Assembly (NCBI GenBank): GCA_027946365.1
Contig: JAPEUQ010000009.1
Location: 62,001 to 126,000 of the forward strand
DNA from: Kalmusia sp. IMI 367209
Taxonomy: Eukaryota; Ascomycota; Dothideomycetes; Pleosporales; Didymosphaeriaceae
Direction: 5' to 3'
DNA length: 64,000 nt
The notes under the pieces were generated by a model. That model made no database searches. It had not been told where the DNA came from and saw only the letters and a program-made list of their open reading frames with translations. Positions 13,892 to 27,659 of the stretch are shown here, piece after piece; position 1 is the first letter of the stretch, and the number at the start of each line of letters is the position of its first letter. The position numbers were made by a program, and so were the translations under genes.

Positions 13892-16800
13892 TTATCCCCT
13901 TCTAGATATATTCTTATCTTAAGAGCGTAGGCTGGGGCGTATTAGGCCCTAAGTAGTACTAATAGTCCTAAATAGGTCCTCTTTTATAGGGTAAACTATA
14001 GGTATATATTAAGATATAACTATAGATGGTATAATTAGGCGTATATATCCTATATTATTTTATTTTTATTTACTCTAGTTTCTCTTACTTTTATTATTAC
14101 TCTATATTAATTTAGACTAGTATTATATAGACTATCTATATAAGTCTTTATATATATTTTTAGCTTACTTTAACCTATTTACCTTTTTCTTAATTTCTTC
14201 TACTTTTAAAATTTATTAGTAAGTTCCTTTATCTATATAGATATATAGTATAAATTACTAATATTTTTATAAGAGATATTTACTTTTATAACCTAATTTA
14301 TTACTTTTACTCTCTAACTTTTAGGTAAGTATACCTAGGATTATAGGGACTAGGGATACCCTAGCTAATAATAGACTATATTAGTCCTAATTAATTATCC
14401 CCTACCTCTAATAGGCCTAATCTAACTATATCTACTCTTACTATATATAAGTAGTCTATAAAGAGTATATAAGTGATATCACTAAAAATACTCTCTAAAT
14501 TAATTATTATAAGTTTTCTATTTTAGATATTAATTAATGTCCATTCCGTATCTTTAATCTAGTAGATAATAAAATCTTTCTATAATATAAGATTTATTAG
14601 AGTCTAAGAAGACTTATTATATAATAAATAATATTCTTAAGTTTTTATATTTTAAAAGGACTATAAAGATCTATTAAGTATTATTAGATACTATTAGGTT
14701 TTTATTAATACTAGATAGTTCCCGTTGGCTGATCTTCCCTACCTTACTAAAATTAATATAAAGAAGGCGATTCTTTTTAAATATTTATTTATTAAAGATA
14801 ATATAAATAACTTTATATCTAGTAGTAGTAGTTTAGCTTAACTTAACTCTAATGGACGTAATCTAACGCTAGAGTTCCCACTTAGCTTAGTAAAGAGTGG
14901 AAGGTACTAGTATAAAATAAAGAAAGTTATAAATAATATTTTTTTAATTTTAAATAAGAAAGCGTACTATACTTTATATAATAATAGTTATAGTAAATAC
15001 TATTAACTTTATAGTAGTTAGTTAGACCTCTAGAATTATTATACGTAGTTGGGTGTTATTAAGTATACTTATAAATATTTAAATAACGAGCAGCGTCGTA
15101 TAAAGAAAATTTAAAACTAATATATAGTATTAAAGATAGATATTAACCCTTATAAGATAAGAGGTTATCTAAGAGACTATAGGGTCCTATAGAATCCTAA
15201 CTGGCGTTAATAAATATAGATAAATAGTCTTAAGTATTATATAGAGCCGACTAACCTTTCTAAGAAAAGTTAAATTAAAGATACTACTTAGGCTATTTAT
15301 ATAACTATAAATCTTACTATAACTTATAATAATACTATATATATTTATAAGAAGAAAGAGCTTATTAACCTTCTTACTAGGGGTTCTAGCTAAACACTTC
15401 TAATAATTTATAGAGTAATATTAAGGATAAAGAAGTCTAAAATTATTAAATAGCTTTTTAAGATTTTAAATATTTATACCGTAATTTATCATACGTTAGA
15501 GAGAATAGTATAATATAGATTATTAAGTATAACTATTAGATTTATAAATAGATTAGTAATATTTTAGTTATCTTTAGTTTAAAGTAGTAGATGGTCGTTT
15601 AAAAGATACTTCTAGGTATTTTCTAGTACTATTAGGCTTAGATAGATCCTAATTATATCTTTAGTAAATAACTTAGTAGTTACTAGGTATTAGGTTTAAT
15701 ATTTATAGTTTTTAATTAGTTATAATACTCTAGGTTTTTATTTAACCTTAATAGATTTATTATAACGGTTTTCTACTATCGGGCTCTATAGGGGACTAAG
15801 TAGCTCTAGTAGAGTCTAATAGGACCTATCTAGTACTACTCTATATAGAAGTCTTCTAATAGAACTATTCTATTAACTTTCTTTACTAATTATAATTTAT
15901 TTTTATACTTTATAATAGATGACTTTATATAATCTATCTTTATTAAAATACTTTATTTCTTTTAAGGTTAATCCTCTACTAAACTCCTATAGAAGATATA
16001 TAAAGATTTTTTAGAATAAAAGGATAAATAGTTATATACTATAAGGCTTATTAAGGTTCGTTACTTTATAGAGGGTCCTAATAGATTTTAATAGACGCTA
16101 ATAGTTCCTAGTAGAGTCTAATTTATTCTTTTCTTTTTTAGAGGACGTTCGCGACCTCTTTTACTATAGGAATTTCTATTATTAATCTTCTTAGGGAGAT
16201 TTTAAATTTTTTCTAATATTCTTTTAGTACGTTTCTAGAGATTAAAATACTAGTCTTTTAAAAGTTTTTACTTTTATTATAATCTATTTATTTAATTAGG
16301 TATTTCTATTATTCTAACTCTCTCTATTATCTATTAATAATATAATTAATTTTATATATATTATCCCTAGTTAGTATAAAGTATTACTAATAGGTTCTTA
16401 TAAATAAAGAAAGAACTTATAAGACTTATAGAGTTTTAATAAAAAAATAAAATACTAGATAGGCTTTACCTAATTTTAGTAGGTTAATCCTATAGATAGT
16501 TAATAGTAAACTAATATATTCTTTTATTATTTCTAGTTTTAGAAATTTTTAGTTAAGCTTTTACTTAATCTTATAGATTTTATATATTAATTAGATATCT
16601 AGACTTTATCTCCTTTTTAGCTTAAGAGGTAGTCTTTTTCTTATTTACTATCTTCTTTTAATATTTTTATACTACTTCTAGCTTTTTTATACTTCTATTC
16701 TAATACTAAATAGTTTTTAATTATTTAGAAGCCTTTAGGGCTTTCACTATCTCCTAGGGGCTAATAGGCTAGTTTAGCTCAGTTAGGTTATATCTAAAGT

Positions 16801-19181
16801 AAACTTAGAAAGGTATATATCTAATAGATAAATATTAGTTATTATTATATATAAACTCTATTAAAGAGATTTATAAGACCTAATTATTCTATTTAAGTAA
16901 GTAGAAGATATAAAGATATTATTTAAAAATCTAATTTTAATATTTAGTCTATCTATCTATTTAGGAGTAAAAGGCTAACGTTAGGACTTACCTTAAGTTA
17001 AGATAGTAGTAAAATGTATTCTAGAAATATAATCTTATTACTAGTCCTCTATTTAATAGTACTATCTCTAGATTATTATAAAGTCTTATAACCTTATAGA
17101 TCTAGACCTAGACTAGATTAGTACCATCCCAGTCTATATAAATAGAAATATAATAAATCATCTTTAAAAATTAATTAATAATAACTAAAATTAAATTATA
17201 TATAATTTCTATAAACCGACTTAAGATAGATTAATAATAAAATCTATTATTATATATTATTAGAATCTATTAGGGACTAGTAGTAGCTATAGAAGACTAT
17301 ATAATTTATATCTCTTTAGGGTGGTCCTTTAATATTATATATAGTTATATATATAGTTAGAGATATTCTTTATTATACTAGTCTAATAATAGCGTCTTTA
17401 GACTTATTTAAGAGTTTAGGTTATATTAAAATATTTTAAAAGTAGTCTATTATAGTAACTTTTAATTATATTTATATATTTTTATATTATTTTAAGTTAA
17501 ATAGGCTCCTTTAGGTCTAAATAGGAGTCGTTAGGGTCTATTTATACTAATTCATTAGTGTTATCCCTAATAATTCTAAATCCTTAGCCTCTAGCCCCTC
17601 TTAGTCTTTAAGTATAGGAGGTCGTCCTATTTTCCTCTATCCTTTTTCTTAAAGCGTTAAATTTGGCTATTTAGAACCTAATTATGTTTCTATATATTAT
17701 ACGCTCTTATAGTAATTATAGATACGGGGCCCCTTTAGTATTCTATTAAGTTAATAGTTTATTTAAGGGTTTTATAAATACCTTATTATTTTCTACTTAA
17801 ACTTACTAGCTATAAGTATATAATCTAGATAATGAGATAATCCGTCTACTAGATTTATAAATTCTAAATAATAGGTTATAATAAAATTATATTCTAAGAG
17901 GATTAAGTATAATTAAATATAGTATACTATAAGTTTTTTATCTCTATAAATTACTAAAGGTTATAATAATCTATAAGAATTTTAAAATAATATTCTTATA
18001 AATATTATTATTAATACTTTATATTTTTAATAATAGTAAGTAGTTCTTTATTATATATATTATAATAATACTAAGTATTATTAAGCTTTCTTAAAAAGAA
18101 GTTAATAGGTTACTATATAGCCTATTTACCTCTATTAGAGATTAATTAATTATAAATAATACTAATCGCCTCTTTAGATATATCTATCTTTAAGTATATT
18201 TATCTATTACTTTTATAGTAGGTAAGTATTAGTACTTTAAAAAATACGTTTTAAGGTTATAAAGGCTTAACGGCCTTTTAATTCTAAGTTAAGGTAAATA
18301 CTCTCCTCTCTTCTTATAGTTAACTTCTAATAGATACTATTTAGACCTTTCTTTATTAGACTAGTTAAAGGAAGGGCGATTTAGGAGAAATTAATTATAA
18401 ATTTATAATAATAGTTTATAAAGTTAATAAATACTCTTATATTATATATATAAGTTAGTATTAGTTATAACTAGATTATTTCTATATAATCTAGATTAAT
18501 CGTAAGGCCTTTAGTGGTAATAATAAAGTCTAGATACTTAATTATATTAATATACTATTTATACTTTTATAGATTAATAAATAACTTTATATTATATAAA
18601 TATTAGAGTACTTTATATATAATATATATGGTCCTCCTTATTATTAGAGAAGACTAAGATGTTATTAAGGTATATAATATAACTTATATCTACTAATCTA
18701 GTTAGTATTTAGATAATAAATCTCTAAAACTATATTAAGGTATTAGTAAGTCTAAAAGGTATTACTAAGTATTTAAAGTAGTTATAATAGATCCTAAATA
18801 TAGTCTTTTATTTATCCCTCTTTATAATATATATACGATGATATACCTTCTTTAGATTAATTTTTATAAAAATTTTTACCTATTAGAGCTAATTTAGTAA
18901 CTTAATAATTAATAGAAGTAATTTATAATTTTTAATTATAATCTTATTTAGTCCTCTATAGTCTATATATAGCTTAAGACTACTATCTTCTTTTTTATAA
19001 AAGTATTAGCGTCCTACTAATAACTTTAAGTAATGAATCCATCCTCTTATAAGATATTTTTAATATACTTTTAGAGAGTCTCTAATTCTAAAATTAATAG
19101 ATTATATATAGGAAAGTATAGTAGTTACTAGCCTAATTTAAACTCTATATATAAGTTATACTTACTATAATTTAGTATAGC
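13892..19181 (-). mobile_element. Gypsy D, part 1: RIP-degraded Pol, minus strand
   Basis: The minus strand from 19181 downward reads as Ty3/Gypsy reverse transcriptase: a linker with 'PIYNL' and 'LELETL', then 'YIDYRGLNKI' (about 18950) and 'YLNNILVF' (about 18680, from YLDDILVF). RNase H-like sequence follows to about 17800 ('NLVDGLSHYLDYI'). The integrase should lie at about 17500-16500 but is too decayed for me to confirm. The region 14000-16500 has no recognised domain. The element is split by insertion of Gypsy C at 19182; its upstream part is at 32074-33309. Confidence 0.7.
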
Positions 19182-19372
19182 TATAAGGAGTGAAGTACGT
19201 AATCCCGTGATAATATAATCACGTGATGGTTCCTTACTAAGAGCGCCGCGTAGGCAAGGCGCTAGGAACGCGCTAGCATAACATTAAAACGCGGGGGAAG
19301 ATAGAGGATAAAAAATAGATTTTAATCTTATTATTACTTAAGGAATACTTACTACTATATTTAATCCTAATA
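19182..19372 (+). repeat. 5' LTR of Gypsy C
   Basis: Starts TATAAGGAGTGAAG and ends CCTAATA (ancestral TG...CA converted to TA...TA). It pairs with 31879-32073. The two LTRs differ by scattered C/T and G/A changes plus a 4-bp length difference. Confidence 0.8.
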
Positions 19373-22300
19373 ATTTTAAAATCTCTCTCTACCTTATAGG
19401 ATAGTGGCTTAGCATCCTCACAACAGAAATGCTAGAGAAACGTAGATACGTTAATAGAGTATTATAAAGGATCTACTAAAGACTATATATAAATAAATAA
19501 AGATAACTAGAGATAAAGCTAATAGAAGAGCCTATTCCCCTATAAAAGTAACTAATAAGGCTTAAGTAGTATTAAGATAAGCTAGTAGAGCTAGAAGAGA
19601 TTTACGTTTTAAAAGCTAAAATTATAGATAGAAAGTATAGGCTAGCACCTAACTTTATGCTAAAGGGTAGTATATGAAGTATATCTATAGTCCCTATACT
19701 AAAAAATAATAAATAGTAATAAATATAGTACTTATTATAGTAATAATAGCTATATAGTAATATAATAAAGCTACCCTATTAAATAAAGATTAACTAATTC
19801 TATCTTTAAGGATAGAGTATTAGAGAATACTATAACTTTAAGATCTAGGTATAGATCATGTTTAGGCTAGATTCTTTAGGTATTTATAACTAAAGACTAG
19901 TGGATTACGTTTATATTATAATCCTAGAGCTAATACTACGCTAGCTCTAGCTATAATATAAACTTAAAAGCAACGCTAAGATATTAGATTAATAATAGAT
20001 AATAAGCTTCTTACTTAATTAGATAAAGAGCCCTATTAATTATAAGTTATAAATAACTATATAATACTAATAGGCTACGTAGAGGAAGGGCTAATTAGTA
20101 AATAAATTTATAGCTTACCTAGCTACGCTAGAGAACCAGATTAGCCCTACCTATAAATAGAAGTATCTTATTATATATCTATATAGTAAGCTGTGATAAG
20201 AACTATAAATAGTAGTAGTTAACTATAATAATTTTCTAAAAATATAAAGGGAGCTAGTAGAATATATAGTTACTCTAGAAGATAACTTATAAAGGTCTAG
20301 CGCCATAATAGTAATACTATAGTAAATACTAAGTTATAATACTAGTATAAAGTTTATAATATTATAGGGAGATATATTAATATAACCCTATTAAAAATAC
20401 CACTATTCTAATAACATAGTAAGATAGAGTAGTAGACTTTAATATTTTAAGAAATTAATATAGATACTATGGGAAAACGGGATACTAGGAAAGGGACTAC
20501 TAGGCGAAATATAGTAAGTTAAGCTAATCTAGAACCCCTACTATAGGCATTAATACTATTAATATAAAAAAGGATGAGCCTAAAAGGACGCCTACCCTTA
20601 TAAATATATATAAGTAAAGGCGTTTTTAGGTAGAAGGAATAATTTAAGATAGTAAAGATAAAAAGTAGGTAATATACTCTTACTTAACTCTAAAGTAATA
20701 GTAAACACTATTAATAAAAAACTAATAGTAGAGCTATACCTAATAGAAATTATAGATATAGTATTATCCTTCCTAAAGATAATAAACTCTATACTAGTAA
20801 GAAATTACTACGCCTACTAAGTAACTATGAGCATAAAGAATAACTAGGGCGTACTATATTAAATAACTACTATAATCTATGGAGTACTTAACTATATAGA
20901 CCTAGTGACTCTAGGAATACTAACTTTAATAAAGGGAAACGTTCTCCTTAACTACGGTATAATAAGGTGGCGTTAAGGAGTTAAAAAATAGTACTTTAGG
21001 TAGAGAATACCGCTAAGTTTATAGAATTAATAAAAACTAAATAGAGGTATATACTATAGTAGTTAATAGTATAAGAGAAATAGAAGAAGAAAATAAAGAT
21101 TAACTATACTACCTAAAGTATTAAGGGATTTTAAAGATATTATAAGTAAGGATACTACTAGAATACTACTAAAATATTAGTATATTAATTATATAATAGA
21201 ACTAGAAGAAGATATCTTTATACCCTTAGACTACTATATAACTTATCCCTAAAAGAACTAGAGACCCTATATAACTATATATAGCGAAAGTAAAGGAGTG
21301 AGATTAAATTTAAAAAGTACTAACCTAATAGGGCCCCAGTACTATTTATCCCTAAGAAGAATAATATATTAAGGCTCTACGTAGACTATAGAGGCTTAAA
21401 TAAAGTTACTAGAAAGAACTAGCTAATTTTACTACTAATTAGTAAAATACTAGATAGGCTATTAGGCTTAATACGCTTTATAAAGCTAGACCTAAAGGAT
21501 ATCTATTACTAAATATAAATTTAGTAAGATGATAAGTAGAAGACGGCGTTTTATATATAATATAGCTACTTTAAGTATATAGTAATACCTTTCAGCCTTA
21601 CTAACACCCTAGTAACTTTTTAAGACTATATTAATTATATATTAGCTAGGTATACTAATATATTTTATGTAGTCTATCTAGACGATATCCTTATCTTTTT
21701 AAAAAAGGAAACCACTAGAGTACATATAAAAAAGTCCTTAAGAGGCTATAATAATATAGTCTATTTATAAATCTAAAGAAGTATATCTTTAGAATTAATT
21801 AGATTAAGTTTCTAGGGTTTATCGTGTGACTTAACGGCGTGTAGATAGATTAAAGTTAGGTAGAAATAATAATAGCCTAGCTAAAGATTAAATTTATTAA
21901 GAATATTTAAGTATTTATAGGCTTTATAAACTTTTATAGATAATTTATTAAAGGATTCTCCCTTATTATAAAGCCTATCACGGATCTACTAAAAACTTAA
22001 AAGAAGAAAAGAAGTAGAGCTCCTTTAGATAGACTGTAAGACACTAAGAAGGTAAAGTACTAGCTATATAATACCTTCTTAATAGTATTACTTTTATAAT
22101 ATTATAATTCTACATTACCCTTTATATCTAGAAATAGACGCCTTAATCTATAGATTAGTAGGAATCTTCTTATAAAAGGTAGAAATAGGAAATTAATACT
22201 CTATTATATTCTAGTTAAGAAAGCTAACGCTAGTAGAGGATAATTACCATATATATAATTTAGAACTAGTAGCTATTATAGAGATAATAAAGTACTAGCG

Positions 22301-25059
22301 TTACTATATTAAAGGACTAATATATATCTTAAAAGTCCTTATAGACTATAATAACTTACGTGGCTTTATAGAAATAAAAGCCCTATTACGTAAATAAACT
22401 AAGTAGATAGTTTTTAGTAATATATAACTTTAAAATAAAGTATAGTAGGAAAGACTAACCTATAAATAGATTATTAAGATAATTAATAGGTGTAGACAGG
22501 AGATAATACTTCTAGATAAAGATATATTTTTAATACTATAGAGTCTACTAAAACTAGAAGAATACTAGTCTATATTTTTAAGGGCCCTAGAACTGGCGGT
22601 AGAAGATAAAGTTAGAATAACTAATATAGATTTTCTATAGCCTAATCTTAATAAGGATAAGGGAGATAACTAGCGTAGTAACACCTAAAGAGGAATTAAA
22701 AGTAGCTAAAAGCTAGCTTAAAAGTTATTAAAAGTTAATACTACGTTAGTATTAAGGCGGGTAACTAGATAATAGACTTAAAAGGCCCTAAAGATCTAAT
22801 AAGTATATAAATTACTAGATAAATTACTCTTAGAACTAATCTAAAAGTTATAAGCTTCTAATATATTTATAATATAAAAATATATTAATATTATTACCCT
22901 ATCACCGTAAAGACGAGGTAGGGATAGGCGGCTAGAATAGTAGAAACTAAAAGAGAGAGGTATACTACTCTATAGAAATAGAATTTATATATACTAAATA
23001 AGTCGGTGCTTAGGACGGAAATCCTATAAAATAGTTATAATAATCTACTAGTAGGCCACTTTAGGCGGGCGAAGACCCTAGAACTAATAGACTATTAGTA
23101 CTTCTAGCTAAATATAGAGGCTATAGTAAAGGAGTATATTAACTTCTATATAGTATACTTAAGAATAAAAGCGCTAAAGCAGTATCCTATAGGAAGCTTA
23201 ACTTACTATCTATATCTATAGGATTATAATAAGAACTAATTATAGATTTTATTATAGGACTATTACTAAGTAGGCGCTATGGCTACGTCTATGATATAAT
23301 CCTCGTGGTAGTTAATTATTATATTAAGATGATATGCTATCTCTCTATAATAAAAGATATAAATATAGCTAGCCTAGCTAATATCTTTATAGACTAGATT
23401 ATTAGATTTTTTAAATTTCTAAAAGGCGTAGTATTAGATAGAGGATTTATATTTATATTAGCGTTTTAGTTAGAGTTCTGCTTTATAACGAAGGTAAAGC
23501 GATAGCTAAATACTATCTTTTATCTATAAATTAATAGGTAGATAAAATAATAAAACTAAATTCTAGAATAATATCTATAAGTATATATATTAGAGAATTA
23601 AAAAGAACTAGTTATATCTACTACCCTTAGTAGAGTTCGCATATAATAATTTAAAAATATAACTATAGAATACTTTCTATTCTTTATATATTATAGGTTT
23701 TACCGCGACTCAACTGCGAAATGATAATATAACTTAATATTTCCTCTATTATAGAATAGGTAAATTATCTAGAAGAAGACTACTAGAAACTAAAAGAATA
23801 GTAGGCCACTATAGTAGAAATCTAAAAATGGTACTATAATAAAAAGTATAAGCCATAAGTATTTAAAATAAATAAGTAAGTTCTATTATTAACTAAGAAC
23901 TTAAAGCTATAATATCTAAGTAAAAAGCTATCTCCGTGATATATTAGGCCGTTTTTAATAGTAGAACCTATAGATAAATAGGCTTATAGACTCTATTTAT
24001 TACTAGGTTTAAGGATTCACTCTATATTTTATACTTTAGTACTAAAGCCATATTGGAAAAGGCTAAAAGATAACTCTAAATCTCTTAATTCTATTAACCT
24101 TAATAATAGTAAGGAGTAAGAGAAATAATATAAAGTTAACTAGCTATTAGATAAAAGAAAAAATAAGGGAGTAATATAATACTTAGTTAAATAGAAAGAC
24201 TAGATAGAAGAATTTAACTAATAGGTATCTAAAGAAGATATTAGTAGTAAACTAATATTATAGTTTAATTAGAAAAAATAGAAAGATATAAAATTTTATT
24301 TTTAATAAAGTCTAAAGACCGTCACTATAATATTAACCTTACTACGTAAATATTATACGTCTAGAGAAACTAGAAGTAGCTACGCTATAAAGTAACTTAG
24401 ATCTTAGTTTTATTTTTATCCTTATTTTTATCTTTATCCTTACCACTAATAGGAGTCGGGGCCTTAGATACTAGAGTTAAAAATACTAAATCCTTTTCTT
24501 CTTCTTCTACTAGTTAATAGAGAAGGCCTTTTTAATATACTTTATAGATAGTATACCATTACTATACTTTTATTTTCTTATAGAAGTAGTAGCTTTATAA
24601 GCGGTATCTATCTATAAGAACTTACTAAAAGATTAACCTAACGTAATATACTACTAAGGGAGGAGTAGGAAGGGGCGGAAATATAGGGGTCTAAATAAAA
24701 ATAGAATAGAGGATAGAATAGAATATAGGGGTTAGGCTTAGGATAACTACTACTCTCTAATCTATTTCTCCTCCTCCTAGTTCCTCTAGCGGTAAGTTAG
24801 TATTACTTAACTATAAATTAATAGAGTTACTACTTAAAGTTAATAAAGAAGAAGCGAAAGCTTCCTCCTAAAGTAGTAATTTAATAGTATTTAATAGAGG
24901 GTAATAGGGGAGTAAGGTAGAGGCGATATAGAGATAGTAGATAAAAAATTAATCTATATATTAATAAAGCTAAGAGGCGCCTATCTAGACTACTTAATAT
25001 TAGAATGATAATAAAACGCCTAATAAAGAGAAAGGATATACTAGAAAGTAGAAGATATC

Positions 25060-26106
25060 CAGTGTTGCAAATTTTTAGTAATTACTATATAATTAAGATA
25101 ATTACTAACTTAATTACTAAATCTTAAAATATAATTAGTGTTAGTAATTAGTAATTAAAATTTTTTAAAATATAATTAGTAATTAGTAATTAGTAATTAT
25201 CTTAATTATATAGTAATTACTAAATTACTAAATTAGTAATTAAGACTAAAAATATTAAGATAATTAGGTTTTTTTATAAATTTTTAAATTATAGTACTAT
25301 CTTTATCGACTATAAAAGTTATGGCTAATATATATAAAAACCTAGCTTATTATAATAAAATATATTAATTATCTAATTATATAAAGAGTTTTTTTTATAC
25401 TATAATCTAAAACGTCTAGTATATAAATAAAATTACTTTATATTTTAGCTATACTAGTATTATATAGTATATATAAGTTAATCTATTACTATAAATAGTA
25501 AAGTAGTATAAGATTTAATAAAAATATACTATATAAATAGTAATTAAAATAGTATATAATATCTAAAATATAGATATTATAGAGTACTTTTATATAGTTT
25601 AAATATAATTTAAATTATAGTACTTACTTATTTAGATATTAAGTTATTTTAATTTTTAAAACTACTACTTTTATAGATAACTCTAAAGAGACATAGAATA
25701 CTTTTATAAAAAGTATATACTAAAACTAGTATTATAAATAATATAATAAATCTATTTTATATATCTAAAATAATACTTTAGATTAAGCTATAATCTATTA
25801 GAATTAGTATAATAGTATAACTAGTTAGCTAGAAACTTAATATAATTAAAAAGACTATCCTAAGTATATATCTTCTAAAGACTACTTTAAGATACTTTTT
25901 AAAAATAATCGAAAACTACTAACTAGAAGTGTTAATTTAATTAGTAAAAATATACTAGTAGGTGATATTAAATATAGTTCTTAGTATAATTTATATTATA
26001 TAAAAATTATAGTAATTACTCAATTAGATAAGCCAAAATAATTTTTTTAAAAAGTTTAAATTTTACTAAACGTTACAATCTAGGGAATGATTAATTTTAA
26101 AAAGTA
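25060..26106 (+). repeat. Left long terminal inverted repeat of hAT copy 1
   Basis: The reverse complement of this block aligns over its whole length with 29994-31053, with scattered substitutions and small gaps. Good anchors are CTAGGGAATGATTAA near 26082-26096 against AACGATTCCCTAG at 30005-30017, and TAATCTAAAGTA (complement near 25775-25790) against 30320-30335. The outer 200 bases are packed with TTAGTAATTA and its complement. Confidence 0.8.
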
Positions 26107-26205
26107 AAAAGTAAAAAGAAAAAGAAAATAGAGAAAAGTAGTTAACATAATAAAAATAGTAAAAATAATAAAATAATAAAAGAAAATAAACTAAAATATA
26201 ATACT

Positions 26206-26962
26206 TTAGTCTATATCCATTTTAGATTCCTTCTCTTCTTCTTTTAAGTTTATAGAATCCTCCTTACTATTATCTTTTATAATAATAGCTATATTATTAT
26301 CTTTATTACTAGTCTTTCTCTTCTCTTTATAGAGACTAATTTCTTCTAGTGAGTAATAGTCTTTATTAAGAAAATTAATAGTATTAAGAAAATAAAGATC
26401 CTCTTTTAAGAAGAAATCTTTATTATTTTTATAGTCCTCTTTATTAAAGACTTTATCTTTAATAAAGACGACCTCTTTATTATTAATTATATTCTTAGCT
26501 TTAAAGCTATTAATTAAATCTATAGGACATTAGTATTTATAAAATATAATAAAGTAATACTTACTATAATCTTTAAATAAAATACTTAAATAGAGTAAAT
26601 AAGTATTTATTCTTTTAAGAATAGCTCGTTCTTTAGTATTAGGAGTATATAATAGATCTTTATAGTCTAGATCTATTTTATTCTCTTAATAAGGTCTAGA
26701 AATATATTAGTTAGTAATTAATTTATAAAAGATAAAAACTTACTTAAAGTAATTTTAAACTTATTAATATTATAGTACTTAAGCCGTTTTAAATAGTAAA
26801 CTATTCTTAAAATATTTAAATATTCTATAATAGTACTATTAGAGCTATCCTTTTAAATTTATTAATTAGAGCTTTTATAGTAGAATCTATTTTAGTAGAT
26901 TTAACTACTAAACTTCTATTAATAGAAGTTCGAATAATATCTTGCGTAGTAAGGCTAGACAT
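26206..26962 (-). pseudogene. Unrecognised second gene of hAT copy 1, divergent from the transposase
   Basis: The minus strand starts ATG at 26962 (MSSLTTQDIIRTSINRS...) and runs about 250 codons to a TAA at 26206, ending in an acidic, Lys/Glu-rich tail (...KEEEKESKMDID). As given it is broken: frameshifts near 26848, 26725 and 26686 and one in-frame TAA near 26528. The shift near 26686 is absent from copy 2 (an extra C there), while copy 2 has other small deletions that copy 1 lacks. The reading frame persists across the breaks with AT-rich but non-random codon use (Ser TCT/AGT, Leu TTA/CTA, Arg AGA). I recognise no domain; the protein would be soluble and charged. In two-gene transposons a second protein often assists the transposase, but nothing here proves that. 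Intact status depends on whether the indels are real. Confidence 0.55.
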
Positions 26963-27659
26963 AGTAATAAATAGTAGATAACGTAGTAAATAACGTAGTA
27001 GATAGTATAATAGATAAAATACTAAGTAACTTAATAAATTAAGTTAATAAAAATAATATAGATAATAATAAAGAATTTATATACTACTTCTATTTTTTAA
27101 AGATTATTAATTATAAATTGAAAATGGATTTAAACTATAGTAAAGTCCGTATAATTAATAAGAAATGGATTTAAACTATCGTTAAGTCCGTATATTTAAT
27201 TAAAAATGGATTTAAACTATAGTAAAGTCCGTATAATTAATAAGAAATGGATTTAAACTATAGTAAAGTCCGTATAATTAATAAGAAATGGATTTAAACT
27301 ATAATTAAGTCCGTGTATTTAATAAGAAATGGATTTAAACTATAGTAAAGTCCGTATAATTAATTAAAAATGGATTTAAACTATAGTAAAGTCCGTATAA
27401 TTAATAAGAAATGGATTTAAACTATAGTAAAGTCCGTATAATTAATAAGAAATAGATTTAAACTATAGTTAAGTCCGTGTATTTAATTTAAAACGGATTT
27501 AAACTATACTAAAGTCCGTAATAAATTTATAATAAAGACTTTAAACTTTTTAAGTTAAGAATATAAATATAATACTTCATAACTAGTAAAAGTAAAAGTA
27601 AAAGTCTTTTAAATTATTTACTATACTATCTATCTATCTTTATCTATCTTTTTTATAAC
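26963..27659. promoter_or_regulatory. Divergent intergenic region between the two hAT genes, copy 1
   Basis: About 700 bp separate the two start codons. It must hold both promoters. The tandem array 27124-27520 fills most of it. The part next to the transposase start has CT-rich stretches (CTATCTATCTTTATC, about 27630-27655), common upstream of fungal starts. Promoter role is inferred from position. Confidence 0.4.
27124..27520 (+). repeat. Ten tandem 41-bp units in hAT copy 1
   Basis: Units start ATGGATTTAAACTATAGT and are spaced exactly 41 bp (27124, 27165, ... 27493); the tenth is cut short. Each unit has a palindromic core ACTATAGT flanked by GGATTTAA on one side and AAAGTCC on the other, so it is close to an inverted repeat. 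Variants occur in a fixed order (units 2, 5 and 9 differ most) and this order is kept in copy 2. There are no unique spacers, so this is a minisatellite. Confidence 0.9.

Noticed and set aside
27124..27520. Regular repeat array resembling a CRISPR
   Set aside because: Units are contiguous with no unique spacers, the array is duplicated with its transposon, and the DNA is fungal.
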